5,621 nucleotides of DNA. Source: Thiomonas sp. GTDB lineage: Bacteria; Pseudomonadota; Gammaproteobacteria; Burkholderiales; Burkholderiaceae_C. The DNA is taken from the NCBI GenBank assembly GCA_028706735.1, contig JAQTVS010000205.1, forward strand, positions 1 to 5,621, in the 5' to 3' direction. Positions 1-5,621 of the stretch are shown here, one piece after another. Both the position numbers and the translations under genes were made by a program. Position 1 is the stretch's first letter. The number at the start of each line of letters is the position of its first letter. The notes below the pieces were generated by a model. It was given only the letters and a program-made list of their open reading frames with translations. It did no database searches and was not told where the DNA came from.

Positions 1-123
1 TTACCGCAGGCAGGCGGTCACCGGACGGCAGGCGGGTTGCGTCTGGATCGGCTGAGTTTGTCCCTGAAGCGTGGACATGCCCGCACAGTGCGGTCTGGCA
101 CACATCCGCGCAACCTTCATCTG
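1..123. other. Left edge, no recognisable gene
   Basis: No coding sequence is convincing here. On the minus strand a 39-codon frame begins with ATG at 120-118 and stops with TAA at 3-1. It has four cysteines (including C-A-R-P-H-C), but no Shine-Dalgarno sequence and no family I recognise. A plus-strand frame is open from 3 to 257 but has no start in the window. In related bacteria I would expect lpxH downstream of ppiB, but nothing here resembles an LpxH N-terminus. Confidence 0.4.
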
Positions 124-289
124 CTAGTGCAGTGTTTCACGCTATCTGGAACATAAAACCGCGTCTTTGCCGCCTGGACGGCGTTGCCAATCCGCGCGAT
201 ACCTATGGGTATCGCTGTGGTTGGCGCCTTGCCCTGACGCCAAATCCATCGGTTTAATTTGTTCCATCAAGCGTAAAACACTGCACTAG
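124..289. mobile_element. MITE-like palindromic element with CTAG ends
   Basis: The ends are 20-bp inverted repeats, ctagtgcagtgtttcacgct at 124-143 and its complement at 270-289, differing at one position (138 against 275). Pairing continues inward: tggaaca (147-153) with tgttcca (260-266), aaaccg (156-161) with cggttt (250-255), and a perfect central stem gcgatacc/ggtatcgc (196-203 and 208-215). The whole 166 bp can therefore fold into one long imperfect hairpin. It encodes no transposase. Both ends read CTAG; IS630-type elements favour CTAG targets and duplicate TA, and IS5-type elements duplicate YTAR, so a non-autonomous element mobilised by one of these is plausible but unproven. It starts 43 bp past the ppiB stop and could also act as a transcript-end structure. 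Confidence 0.7.
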
Positions 290-332
290 CCGACACGCGA
301 ACTGCCGCTCCGATCTTGCCGTGATGTTGTCG

Positions 333-824
333 TCAGACTTCGACGGCCTTGAGGATGACCACGTCTTCCTGCGGCACGTCGTCATGGAAGCCCTTGCGGC
401 CGGTTTTCACGCTCTTGATCTTGTCCACCACCTCTTGTCCCTCGACCACTTTGCCGAATACAGCGTAGCCCCAGCCTTGCGCGGAAGGGGCGGTGTGGTT
501 GAGGAAGGCGTTGTCGGCGACGTTGATGAAGAACTGCGCGGTGGCCGAATGCGGGTCGGAGGTGCGGGCCATGGCGAGGGTGTAACGGTCGTTTTTCAGG
601 CCGTTGTTGGCTTCATTCTGGATGGCGGCGAGGGTGGGCTTTTGCTTCATGTCTGGGGTGAAGCCGCCGCCCTGGATCATGAAGCCGTCGATCACGCGGT
701 GAAACACGGTGCCGTCAAAGTGGCCCGAGCGCACATAGGCCAGGAAATTTTCGCTGGACTTGGGGGCGTGCTCGGTGTCGAGTTCGATGCGGATATTGCC
801 GTGGTTGGTTTGGAGTTCGACCAT
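333..824 (-). CDS. ppiB: Cytoplasmic cyclophilin-type peptidyl-prolyl isomerase
   Basis: This 163-residue protein catalyses cis-trans isomerisation of peptide bonds before proline (EC 5.2.1.8) and assists folding. It is a single cyclophilin domain of typical PpiB length. Conserved blocks are [15 protein letters not shown] at 41-55, giving R43, F48, M49 and Q51, then [15 protein letters not shown] at 85-99 and GYAVFGKV at 119-126. The human CypA His126 position is Tyr120, as is usual in bacterial PpiB. FHRVIP of E. coli PpiB reads FHRVID here, a small deviation. No signal peptide is present, so it should be cytoplasmic. The ATG at 824 is chosen because AGAAAG (831-836) lies 6 nt upstream and the protein then begins directly with the first beta-strand. 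The open frame extends upstream to 935, but that part only overlaps ppiA out of frame. The gap to ppiA is 22 nt, so the two are probably cotranscribed. Confidence 0.95.
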   Translation of the reverse strand: MVELQTNHGNIRIELDTEHAPKSSENFLAYVRSGHFDGTVFHRVIDGFMIQGGGFTPDMKQKPTLAAIQNEANNGLKNDRYTLAMARTSDPHSATAQFFINVADNAFLNHTAPSAQGWGYAVFGKVVEGQEVVDKIKSVKTGRKGFHDDVPQEDVVILKAVEV

Positions 825-846
825 GATGGACTTTCTGCTTTCAGGT

Positions 847-1491
847 TTAGTTGAGGAGTTTGGCGTCTTCAATGACGATGGGCTTGACCGGCACGTTCTG
901 GAACGGGCCGTCATTTTTGGTGGGCACGGCGACAATTTTGTCGATCACGTCCATGCCCGAGACGATTTTGCCGAACACGGCATAGCCGTAGCCGTCAGGC
1001 TTGGGGTAATCGAGGCTGGCGTTGTCGGCCACGTTGACGAAAAACTGCGAGGTGGCCGAGTTGGGGTCGGAGGTGCGGGCCATGGCGATGGTGCCGCGCA
1101 GATTGCGCAGACCGTTCTGGCTTTCCAGCGGAATCGGCGCACGGGTGGGTTTTTTCTGCATGTTGGCTGTGAAGCCGCCGCCTTGCACCATGAAGCCGGG
1201 AATCACGCGGTGGAAGATTGTGCCCTTGTAGAAGCCGCTTTTCACATAGCCGAGAAAATTGGCCACGGTTTTGGGCGCGCGCGCGGGGTCGAGCTGCACC
1301 ACGAATTTGCCCATGGTGGTGGTGAACTCCACCTTGGGTTGGGCGGCGGGGGCGTCAGCAGCTTGCGCGGCGGGGAGTGCGGCTGCGGACATCAGGCTCA
1401 GCGCGGCGAGGACGGGGGCGATGCGCTGCCGCAGCATGCGCCGCAGAGTGGGGAACGCTGGGTGGGACGGGGTGTTCAAGCTGAAATCCAT
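847..1491 (-). CDS. ppiA: Periplasmic cyclophilin-type peptidyl-prolyl isomerase
   Basis: The 214-residue precursor is a secreted prolyl isomerase (EC 5.2.1.8). The N-terminus has basic residues (RRMLRQR, 17-23), a hydrophobic stretch ([17 protein letters not shown]) and a probable signal peptidase I site after AAQA (residue 44), so it acts in the periplasm. The cyclophilin domain starts near 53 and carries [15 protein letters not shown] (93-107; R95, F100, M101, Q103), [15 protein letters not shown] (137-151) and YAVFGKI (170-176). All the key active-site positions I can check are present. It is clearly paralogous to the adjacent ppiB, which suggests a tandem duplication with one copy exported. 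The ATG at 1491 is preferred over the open extension to 1629 because AAGGAAG lies 9 nt upstream and because the start overlaps the stop codon of the detached transpeptidase tail. An internal ATG at residue 19 would also give a signal peptide. Confidence 0.94.
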   Translation of the reverse strand: MDFSLNTPSHPAFPTLRRMLRQRIAPVLAALSLMSAAALPAAQAADAPAAQPKVEFTTTMGKFVVQLDPARAPKTVANFLGYVKSGFYKGTIFHRVIPGFMVQGGGFTANMQKKPTRAPIPLESQNGLRNLRGTIAMARTSDPNSATSQFFVNVADNASLDYPKPDGYGYAVFGKIVSGMDVIDKIVAVPTKNDGPFQNVPVKPIVIEDAKLLN

Positions 1492-1580
1492 TATGAAACG
1501 CTTCCTTGGAAAATGAGCTGCCATTGCGCGCTGCGCTGGGCCCAGTATTGACGATAGAGGGTGTTGCCCTGCGTATTGGC
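1491..1580 (-). pseudogene. Detached C-terminal tail of the L,D-transpeptidase
   Basis: Read on the minus strand from about 1580, this frame gives [20 protein letters not shown] followed by QLIFQGSVS and TAA at 1493-1491. The RQYW...W-I-x-x-G pattern matches the end of the NTF2-like (Cds6-type) domain found at the C-terminus of many proteobacterial L,D-transpeptidases, and no start codon or other domain accompanies it. It is in a different frame from the upstream transpeptidase, which stops at 1649. ADSQGN near the end of that gene and ANTQGN here are in equivalent positions, as if the sequence between them had been inserted. The tail's stop overlaps the ppiA start by one base (TAATG), which is typical of the end of a coupled upstream gene. 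Confidence 0.65.
1501..1507 (-). promoter_or_regulatory. Ribosome binding site of ppiA
   Basis: On the minus strand AAGGAAG sits 9 nt before the ATG at 1491. It is the clearest Shine-Dalgarno sequence in the leftward cluster and fixes the ppiA start. It lies inside the codons of the detached transpeptidase tail (F-Q-G-S), as expected for genes that once overlapped. Confidence 0.7.
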
Positions 1581-1619
1581 GACTGAGCGCCCCCCAGGGC
1601 CGGGCACTCCCCACCCCAT

Positions 1620-1641
1620 CCCTCCCCACTCGTGGGGAGGG
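1620..1641. repeat. Perfect inverted repeat, 10-bp arms
   Basis: CCCTCCCCAC (1620-1629) is followed after 2 nt by GTGGGGAGGG (1632-1641). In the leftward transcript this hairpin comes just after the truncated transpeptidase stop at 1649. No T-run follows on either strand, so it is not a canonical intrinsic terminator. It could still slow transcription or stabilise RNA ends. Confidence 0.75.
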
Positions 1642-1648
1642 AGTGATC

Positions 1649-2800
1649 TCACCTCCCCCACGGCGTGGGGGAGGTCGGGAGGGGATGGCCCAGCCCGCCC
1701 CCCGTGGGGGTCAAGGAAACTTGGGGCGGCCCTGCGTTTCCTTGAGAATCGGCAGCACTGTACTGCACGACGATTTGCCCCGGGTATTGCAGGATGGTCA
1801 ATGCTCCGGGGTTGACAGGGGTTGTTTGCGCAGGCGCATGCGCAGCGGAGGCGGCTGCCAGCACATCCTGCGGCCGCAGTCCTTGCGTGGCGGAACGGGT
1901 GATGTCGGCCTGCAACTGGGCGGTGATGCGCTGGCGCTGCGCGGCCCATTGCGGCGCATCCAGCCACTGCACATGGCGGGTGATGACCACGGGCGTGCCG
2001 CCCGCCGGGGTGTCGGCCATCAGGCTGCGCACGTCCGGGTTGGACAGCACCACGCAGCCGTCCGAAGCCAGCGGCACGCGGGTGTCGCTGTTGGGTGGGG
2101 CGCCGTGCAGCCACACGCCAAAACCGGTGTGACCCTGCTGCTTGTCCCACTCGTTGGGGTAGATCAGCGTGAGGGCGCCTGCGCCGTAGAGGGGCTTGAG
2201 GTCTTTGGTGCCGATTTTCAGAGTGACGAAATAAATGCCCAGCGGCGTCTTTATGTCGCCGACCTGGGTCTTGCCCGCGCCGAGTCGCGCCAGCGCTTCC
2301 GCGCGCAGTTCCAGAATGCGGGCGTTTTGCGGCGCCAGTTCTTGCGGCGAGCTGGGCGCAGGCGCCGCGGCAAAGCCGGCGGTGTCGCCGCGGCTGGCCT
2401 GCATCACATCGCCCAGCAGCAGTTGCGCCAGGGAGAAATGCGGGTGGTCGCGCACGAGTTGTTCGGCCTGGGCGCGGGCGGCGTCGAGATGGCCGGCAGC
2501 GACTTCCGCGTAGGCGTGCAGCAGACGGCGCTCGGCGCCGTCTTGGTCAGGGTGGCGGCTCAGGGATGTGGTGAGTTTGAGCAGGGTGCGGGCCGAGACT
2601 GCGGCTGGCGGTGCGGAGGCCCCGCCCTCTTCTGCGGCCAGGCTCTTGGGGCGGGCCACGCGATCTTCCTGCAGTCTGCTGAGTCCGTTGGGCGTCGCGT
2701 TGTAGTCGGTTGCCGCGCGTGCGGCGAACACCAGCGGCACGCACAGCAACGCCCAAGGCAGCAGCTTGCGCAGGGGAGAGCGGCGAATCGCGCGTTTCAT
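1649..2800 (-). CDS. YkuD-family L,D-transpeptidase, apparently damaged
   Basis: The 383-residue product is an exported L,D-transpeptidase-like protein, a family that forms 3-3 cross-links in peptidoglycan or attaches proteins to it. Residues 10-30 are a hydrophobic signal or anchor segment, and a TPR-like helical region lies at about 88-134. The YkuD core has [13 protein letters not shown] (181-193), [15 protein letters not shown] (205-219), WLHG (H232) and the catalytic SDGCVVLSN (C249). Two defects are visible. The expected first strands of the YkuD domain are missing: ARL (171-173) runs straight into GAGKTQVGD. The C-terminal NTF2-like region is short and its last residues (from about 356) come from inserted repeat DNA, the genuine tail lying at 1491-1580 in another frame. 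The ATG at 2800 is preferred to an upstream TTG at 2818; neither has a good ribosome site. It may be inactive or a decaying pseudogene. Confidence 0.8.
   Translation of the reverse strand: MKRAIRRSPLRKLLPWALLCVPLVFAARAATDYNATPNGLSRLQEDRVARPKSLAAEEGGASAPPAAVSARTLLKLTTSLSRHPDQDGAERRLLHAYAEVAAGHLDAARAQAEQLVRDHPHFSLAQLLLGDVMQASRGDTAGFAAAPAPSSPQELAPQNARILELRAEALARLGAGKTQVGDIKTPLGIYFVTLKIGTKDLKPLYGAGALTLIYPNEWDKQQGHTGFGVWLHGAPPNSDTRVPLASDGCVVLSNPDVRSLMADTPAGGTPVVITRHVQWLDAPQWAAQRQRITAQLQADITRSATQGLRPQDVLAAASAAHAPAQTTPVNPGALTILQYPGQIVVQYSAADSQGNAGPPQVSLTPTGGGLGHPLPTSPTPWGR
1651..1675. repeat. Perfect inverted repeat, 11-bp arms
   Basis: ACCTCCCCCAC (1651-1661) and GTGGGGGAGGT (1665-1675) are separated by 3 nt. 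This hairpin forms the final codons of the truncated transpeptidase frame and supplies one base of its TGA stop (1651-1649), so the present C-terminus is encoded by repeat DNA. Confidence 0.75.
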
Positions 2801-2851
2801 TGGCGGACCGTCATGCAAAGGCGTGGGGGACGAACGGGGGATGGCGTCAAC

Positions 2852-3931
2852 TCAGCCGACGATTTCGCGCACGATCAGCCACTTGCCGTTTTCGCGCTGC
2901 ATCTGCAGGGTTTTCGGGCCGTCGAAATCGAGCGCGCCCGCGGTGTAATGCTGGCGGAAACGGGCGGTGGCTTTGTCGCCTTCGATTTGCACTGTCATGT
3001 CATGCACCTTGATGGTGATCTTGGCCTTGTCTGAAATGCGGGCGCGGCGCTGATCTTTCCAGCTTGCCAGACTCACCCCCTTTTCCGGCTTGAAGTCGGG
3101 TGCATAGGCGGCGAAGTAGCCGGACAGATTTTTGTCCTCCCAATCGGCGGCCCAGCGTTCGACCGCGTCTGCCACGTCGGCTTTTTCAGCGGCGGTGTTG
3201 TTGGCCGGCTTCTCCGCTGCGGGAACTGGCTTGGGCTTTTCAACCACTGGTGCGACGGCGACGGGCGCTGCCGGAACAGGCGGCGCAGCATGTGCGGGTT
3301 CGGGCTTCACCGCAGGTTTTTCTGCGGCAACGCGGGCCGGCTTCGGGGTTGGCGCGGGCGCGGCGGGCTTGGCATCCTTGACCGGCTGGGCCGTGGTGAC
3401 CTTCAGCGGTGTTGCGGCGGTGTTCTTGCCCTGCTCGAACAGTTCGCGGATTAGGTTGAGCTTGACTTTGGCGCTGGCGTTTTCGTCTGGGGCGAGTTGC
3501 AGCGCCTTTTGGTAGGCCTGGCTGGCGAGCTTGGCATAGATGTCGCCCAGATTGGCCTGGGCGGTGGCATAGCTTGGGTTGGTGCGAATGGCCATGTCCA
3601 GCGCCGCGCGGGCCTTGTCGTACTGTCCTTGCTGGGCGTAGAGCACGGCAAGGTTGTTGTACGGCTCCGGCAGCTCGGGGTACTGCTCGGTGAGTGACTG
3701 GAAGATCTGGATGGCCTGCGCGTCCTTTTTCTGCTCGGTGAGGATGACGCCTTTGAGGAACTGGTACTGCGGATCTTTGGGTTTTTGCGCCAGCAGCGTA
3801 TTCACTTGTTGCAACGCGCTTTGCAGGTCGCCTTTTTGCAGGCTCTGCGAGACGCTGGCCGCATCTGCCGCCCAGACAGCGGGGGCGCTCATGGCGAGGG
3901 CGATCAGAGTGGCAAGAAGACGATAGCGCAT
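2852..3931 (-). CDS. Exported TPR protein with C-terminal NTF2/Cds6-like domain
   Basis: The 359-residue precursor has a signal peptide (MRYRLLATLIALAMSAPAVWA, cleavage likely after residue 21). About three and a half tetratricopeptide repeats follow at 24-150, with signature stretches such as NNLAVLYAQQGQYDKARAAL at 92-111; the last repeat is short. Residues 171-250 are a flexible Pro/Ala/Lys-rich linker. Residues 252-359 form an NTF2-like domain (VERWAADWEDKNLSGYFAAY...W-K-D-Q-R-R-A-R...GKWLIVREIVG) of the kind also found at the C-terminus of L,D-transpeptidases. TPRs bind proteins, so a periplasmic scaffold or partner of the adjacent transpeptidase is a reasonable inference. It is the first gene of the leftward cluster; 51 nt separate it from the transpeptidase. 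The ATG at 3931 is used; the open frame reaches a TTG at 3958, which would lengthen the signal peptide. No strong ribosome site is visible. Exact function is unknown. Confidence 0.88.
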   Translation of the reverse strand: MRYRLLATLIALAMSAPAVWAADAASVSQSLQKGDLQSALQQVNTLLAQKPKDPQYQFLKGVILTEQKKDAQAIQIFQSLTEQYPELPEPYNNLAVLYAQQGQYDKARAALDMAIRTNPSYATAQANLGDIYAKLASQAYQKALQLAPDENASAKVKLNLIRELFEQGKNTAATPLKVTTAQPVKDAKPAAPAPTPKPARVAAEKPAVKPEPAHAAPPVPAAPVAVAPVVEKPKPVPAAEKPANNTAAEKADVADAVERWAADWEDKNLSGYFAAYAPDFKPEKGVSLASWKDQRRARISDKAKITIKVHDMTVQIEGDKATARFRQHYTAGALDFDGPKTLQMQRENGKWLIVREIVG

Positions 3932-4100
3932 AGGGTGGCTGGTCTGAGGTCTGGACAAACGCCGTGCGGACAGGCGACGCGCGGGGGCGGTTTCAAACGC
4001 AGCGCGTCAAGCCGGGAATCGGCTGCTTGTGCTAAGTTTTTAATTTTATCCGGGGACAGCGCGCGCCCGCGCACAAACTCCTGTTCCCAAACCCCATCCC
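3932..4100. promoter_or_regulatory. Divergent intergenic region between the TPR gene and cysS
   Basis: These 169 bp must hold the start signals for both the leftward cluster and cysS. A 16-bp A/T-rich stretch at 4034-4049 (aagtttttaattttat) is the only such run in the window's intergenic DNA and is the best place for a -10 region on either strand. TTGTGC at 4027-4032 and TTGACG on the minus strand (4017-4012) resemble -35 boxes, but neither has a convincing partner at 16-18 bp. There is no T-box-like leader. cysS lacks a visible Shine-Dalgarno sequence; the leader before its ATG is C/A-rich. Confidence 0.4.
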
Positions 4101-5483
4101 ATGACTGCATTGCATCTCCACAATACCCTCACCCGCGGGAAAGTCCGCCTGACGCCGATCGAACCCGGCCATGTCCGCATGTATGTCTGCGGCATGACGG
4201 TGTACGACTACTGTCACATTGGGCATGCGCGGGTGATGGTGGTGTTCGACCTGCTGCAGCGCTGGCTCAGAACGCAGGGACTGCAGGTCACCTATGTGCG
4301 CAACATCACCGACATTGACGACAAGATCATCCGTCGCGCCCAGGACAACGGCGAGACCATCCGTGCGCTGACCGATCGCTTCATCGCCGCGATGCATGAA
4401 GACGCCGACGCCCTTGGCGTGGAGCGCCCCACCCACGAGCCGCGCGCCACCGACTATGTGCCGCAGATGCTCGATCTGATCGGCAAGCTCAAGGAGCGTG
4501 GCCTCGCTTACCGCGACAGCGCGGGCGACGTGAACTTCCATGTGCGCGCCTTTGCGGGCTACGGCAAGCTTTCCGGCAAATCGCTCGATGAATTGCGCGC
4601 GGGAGAGCGTGTTGAGGTGGACACCGCCAAGCAAGACCCGCTGGACTTCGTGCTGTGGAAAGCCGCCAAGCCTTCCGAGCCCGATGAGGTGAAATGGCCC
4701 TCTGCAGACGGCCCGGGCCGTCCCGGCTGGCACATCGAATGCTCGGCCATGAGTTGCGCACTGCTGGGAGAAACTTTCGATATCCACGGGGGCGGGGCTG
4801 ATCTGCAATTCCCGCACCACGAAAACGAAATCGCGCAGAGTGAAGGCGCCAGCGGCAAGACCATGGCCAATATCTGGCTGCACAACGGCTTCGTGCGGGT
4901 GGACGGCGAGAAGATGTCCAAATCGCTGGGCAATTTTTTCACCATCCGCGACATCCTCAAACATGTGGACGCCGAAACTGTGCGGCTGTTCATCGTGCGT
5001 GCGCACTATCGCAGCCCGCTTCACTACAGCGACGAGCATCTGCAGGACGCCCATGCCGCGCTCACCCGGCTGTATACCGCGCTTGACCCCTACGCCGATC
5101 TCACTGCCCAGGTTGACTGGAATCATCCGCGCGCGCAGGCCTTTGCCGCCGCGATGAACGACGACCTCAACACCCCGGAAGCCATGGCGGTGCTGTTTGA
5201 ACTGGCCACCGAACTCAACAAGTCCGGCGATGCCACGCTGGCCAGCCTGCTCAAAGGGCTGGGCGGCGTGCTGGGTCTGCTGCAGCAGAACCCGCGCGAG
5301 TTCCTGCAAAGCAAGGCCGCCGCAGTGGATGCGGCGTGGGTGGAGCAGCTGGTGCAGGAACGCGTTGCCGCCAAACAGGCACGCAACTTTGCCGAGGCCG
5401 ATCGCATCCGCGCCGAGCTCACCGCAAAGGGCATCGTGCTCGAAGACAAGCCCGGTGGAATGACGGTGTGGAGAGCAGCGTGA
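4101..5483 (+). CDS. cysS: Cysteinyl-tRNA synthetase
   Basis: This 460-residue class I aminoacyl-tRNA synthetase charges tRNA-Cys with cysteine in the cytoplasm (EC 6.1.1.16). Its length is typical, and it looks complete. The Rossmann catalytic domain starts with [21 protein letters not shown]30 is the first zinc/substrate ligand and HIGH lies at 39-42. The other ligands are C214 ([10 protein letters not shown]), H239 and E243 ([12 protein letters not shown]). The ATP-binding KMSKS loop is at 271-275. The DALR-like anticodon-binding region with the FALNDDLNTP-type block (here [13 protein letters not shown], 350-362) and a helical C-terminus ending in GGMTVWRAA follow. The ATG at 4101 gives the expected family N-terminus (HNTLTRGK). 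It is transcribed divergently from the TPR gene, and its stop overlaps the GTG of a possible downstream gene by 4 nt, suggesting an operon continuing rightward. Confidence 0.98.
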   Translation: MTALHLHNTLTRGKVRLTPIEPGHVRMYVCGMTVYDYCHIGHARVMVVFDLLQRWLRTQGLQVTYVRNITDIDDKIIRRAQDNGETIRALTDRFIAAMHEDADALGVERPTHEPRATDYVPQMLDLIGKLKERGLAYRDSAGDVNFHVRAFAGYGKLSGKSLDELRAGERVEVDTAKQDPLDFVLWKAAKPSEPDEVKWPSADGPGRPGWHIECSAMSCALLGETFDIHGGGADLQFPHHENEIAQSEGASGKTMANIWLHNGFVRVDGEKMSKSLGNFFTIRDILKHVDAETVRLFIVRAHYRSPLHYSDEHLQDAHAALTRLYTALDPYADLTAQVDWNHPRAQAFAAAMNDDLNTPEAMAVLFELATELNKSGDATLASLLKGLGGVLGLLQQNPREFLQSKAAAVDAAWVEQLVQERVAAKQARNFAEADRIRAELTAKGIVLEDKPGGMTVWRAA

Positions 5484-5621
5484 CGGCGTCAGATCGTCCC
5501 AAGGCGGGGCCAGCCCCCTCGGGGGGCAGCGCCGCCGCGCCAGCGGCAAGCGTGGGGGCGACGGCCCCGCCGCCGGGCCGTCCCAAGGCGGGGCCAGCCC
5601 CCTCGGGGGGCAGCGCCGCCG
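5480..5621 (+). CDS. Possible start of next gene, running through an in-frame repeat (partial)
   Basis: A frame starting at GTG 5480 overlaps the cysS stop as GTGA, has GGAGAG at 5470-5475 four nt upstream, and stays open to the window edge (47 full codons). It encodes VTASD, then the 28-residue unit [14 protein letters not shown] + [14 protein letters not shown], then [14 protein letters not shown] again at the edge. The unit is 84 bp, a multiple of three, so repeat copies do not shift the frame. The composition predicts a disordered Pro/Ala/Gly segment and gives no function. In some Burkholderiales a DNA-3-methyladenine glycosylase gene follows cysS, so this could be a repeat-extended N-terminus of such a protein; that is inference. 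GC-rich repeats are often open by chance, so it may be noncoding. Confidence 0.4.
   Translation, partial: MTASDRPKAGPAPSGGSAAAPAASVGATAPPPGRPKAGPAPSGGSAA
5495..5621. repeat. 84-bp-period GC-rich direct repeat (second copy cut by window end)
   Basis: Positions 5495-5537 and 5579-5621 are identical over all 43 bp visible. Each begins cgtcccaaggcggggccagc and contains cccctcggggggc, a short C-run/G-run hairpin. The 41 bp between them (5538-5578) complete an 84-bp unit, and the second copy is cut by the window edge. From memory, such CCCAAG...CCCCCTCGGGGGG units recur in many Burkholderiales genomes. The resemblance to the insert at 1581-1735 suggests the same class of repeat. Confidence 0.85.

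Larger units (their letters stand above)
1581..1735. repeat. Hairpin-rich GC repeat interrupting the transpeptidase gene
   Basis: About 155 bp of G- and C-run sequence separate the transpeptidase from its detached tail. Features include two perfect hairpins (1620-1641 and 1651-1675), looser outer pairing of ccccatccctcccc (1614-1627) with the gggaggggatgg block (1678-1688), and ccccc/ggggg arms at 1700-1710. A perfect 10-bp inverted repeat, tcaaggaaac (1711-1720) and gtttccttga (1736-1745), spans the right boundary. The 9-mer gccctgcgt occurs at both edges (1566-1574 and 1729-1737). The minus-strand text cccccacggggggc resembles cccctcggggggc in the repeat at the right end of the window, so the two may be related. 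No ORF or transposase is present. Confidence 0.65.

Noticed and set aside
1..120. A 39-codon minus-strand frame with four cysteines, ending exactly at the window edge
   Set aside because: No ribosome site, no recognised family, and it begins directly beside the palindromic element; too short to support as a gene.
3..257. A plus-strand frame open from the left edge through most of the palindrome
   Set aside because: It has no start in the window, no recognisable motif, and reads through inverted-repeat DNA; chance openness in GC-rich sequence is likelier.
825..935. Upstream extension of ppiB by 37 codons
   Set aside because: It would overlap the end of ppiA, has low-complexity Ser/Arg/Lys content unlike a signal peptide, and the ATG at 824 has a ribosome site at the right distance.
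321..1551. Long plus-strand frames opposite ppiB and ppiA, rich in Gly, Val and His
   Set aside because: They are antisense shadows of two well-supported cyclophilin genes and show no domain of their own.
1581..1735. The G/C repeat block as a CRISPR array or an intrinsic terminator
   Set aside because: There are no regularly spaced repeats with unique spacers, and no T-run follows the hairpins on either strand.
1566..1737. The 9-mer gccctgcgt at both edges as a precise target-site duplication
   Set aside because: Removing exactly one copy plus the 163-bp interval leaves the transpeptidase out of frame with its tail, so these bases alone do not restore the gene; the boundary remains uncertain.
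3932..4100. A T-box or other riboswitch controlling cysS
   Set aside because: The leader is short, without a specifier stem or antiterminator-like structure, and T-boxes are not expected in betaproteobacteria.
4032..5549. A 505-codon minus-strand frame opposite cysS
   Set aside because: The plus strand encodes a complete synthetase with HIGH, KMSKS and all zinc ligands; the opposite frame is a codon-bias shadow.

Overview
The window looks like part of a GC-rich betaproteobacterial chromosome, most likely Burkholderiales (Comamonadaceae- or Thiomonas-like). This rests on strong G/C preference at third codon positions, on the gene set (cysS divergent from a TPR gene, an L,D-transpeptidase and two cyclophilins), and on GC-rich repeats of a kind I associate from memory with that order. 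The genus is inference.

Layout. Positions 1-123 hold nothing I recognise. Positions 124-289 are an almost fully palindromic 166-bp element with CTAG ends, resembling a MITE. A leftward (minus-strand) cluster follows, transcribed in the order TPR protein (3931-2852), YkuD-type L,D-transpeptidase (2800-1649), periplasmic cyclophilin ppiA (1491-847) and cytoplasmic cyclophilin ppiB (824-333). Divergent from it, cysS (4101-5483, plus) encodes a complete cysteinyl-tRNA synthetase. A further rightward ORF appears to start at a GTG overlapping the cysS stop (5480) and runs off the window through an in-frame 84-bp (28-residue) repeat.

Biology. The leftward cluster looks like an envelope and protein-folding group: two exported proteins (a TPR/NTF2-like protein and a peptidoglycan cross-link-type transpeptidase), an exported prolyl isomerase and its cytoplasmic paralogue. 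cysS is an unrelated housekeeping gene.

The most notable signal is damage to the transpeptidase gene. Its 3' end appears to have been split by about 155-175 bp of hairpin-rich repeat DNA. The lost C-terminal residues (a QYW...WQLIFQG block) survive in another frame immediately before ppiA, where their stop codon overlaps the ppiA start as TAATG. The YkuD domain also seems to lack its N-terminal part. The catalytic His/Cys motif remains. I see no clearly new system; the interest lies in how repeats have reshaped gene ends here.
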